A stretch of DNA of 36,729 nucleotides from an uncultured Anaerolineales bacterium (GTDB lineage Bacteria > Chloroflexota > Anaerolineae > Anaerolineales > Villigracilaceae), in NCBI GenBank assembly GCA_937928015.1, contig CALFXA010000205.1, forward strand, positions 1 to 36,729, written 5' to 3'. A model generated the notes under the pieces. It ran no database searches. It was not told where the DNA came from and worked only from the letters and a program-made list of their open reading frames with translations. The stretch's first letter is position 1. Every line of letters begins with the position of its first letter. The translations under genes were made by a program, and so were the position numbers. Below are positions 36,725 through 36,729 of this stretch, piece by piece.

Positions 36725-36729
36725 AGGAG
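36724..36729 (+). promoter_or_regulatory. Ribosome binding site of the next gene (off the window)
   Basis: AAGGAG starts at the last base of the ilvB stop codon, the spacing expected for a co-transcribed next gene just beyond the window edge. Confidence 0.55.

Overview
The window (about 58-60% G+C by eye) looks like a chromosomal segment of a bacterium of the Chloroflexota, most likely Anaerolineae. The reasons are the LysW carrier-protein route to lysine and arginine, the large family of short palindromic intergenic repeats, and the gene set as a whole. The taxonomic call is inference. Nearly every gene serves nitrogen assimilation or nitrogen-rich amino acid synthesis.

Region 1 (1-13907) is nitrogen assimilation. 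glnA (partial, minus strand) is divergent from glnE, which encodes an adenylyltransferase-like protein with two ACT-type segments between its two nucleotidyltransferase modules. Then, on the minus strand, come an operon of an ArsB/NhaD-type permease, an ammonium transporter and a 104-aa membrane protein, and the gltB-gltD operon. The glnA, permease and gltB promoters share a palindrome (ATTACCCA-NN-TGGGTAAT or a version with one degraded half). Its promoter-proximal end lies 21-22 bp from a -10 box in all three, so they appear to form one nitrogen regulon with a fixed promoter architecture.

Region 2 (14018-19475) is the lysine operon: homocitrate synthase with a C-terminal RAM-like domain, homoaconitase large and small subunits, homoisocitrate dehydrogenase and LysX. 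Region 3 (19503-32974) holds argG, argH, lysW (56 aa, ending EDWGE), a second LysX-type ligase (ArgX candidate), lysY, lysZ, carA, an AT-rich intruder gene, carB, lysJ and lysK. One set of carrier-linked enzymes (W, Y, Z, J, K) with two ligases suggests a shared pathway making lysine from aminoadipate and ornithine/arginine from glutamate. Region 4 (33032-36729) is the start of a branched-chain operon: ilvD and ilvB, with a ribosome binding site for a next gene at the window edge.

The most striking find is that the lysine, arginine and branched-chain operons each begin with a promoter, a very short 5' UTR, a small ORF rich in codons for that operon's own product (Lys; Arg; Ile/Val/Leu), and an intrinsic terminator just before the first enzyme gene. 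In each, a segment inside or near the end of the small ORF can pair with the terminator's 5' arm or loop as an antiterminator. These are three leader-peptide attenuators. The lysine and arginine modules share 21 identical bases across the -35 region, an identical -10 and a nearly identical start-codon context, so they look like copies of one cassette whose control codons differ.

Short palindromic or tandem repeats occur between genes and also inside carA, carB and lysK, where they add in-frame residues. Several intergenic repeats supply the stop codon of the upstream gene.
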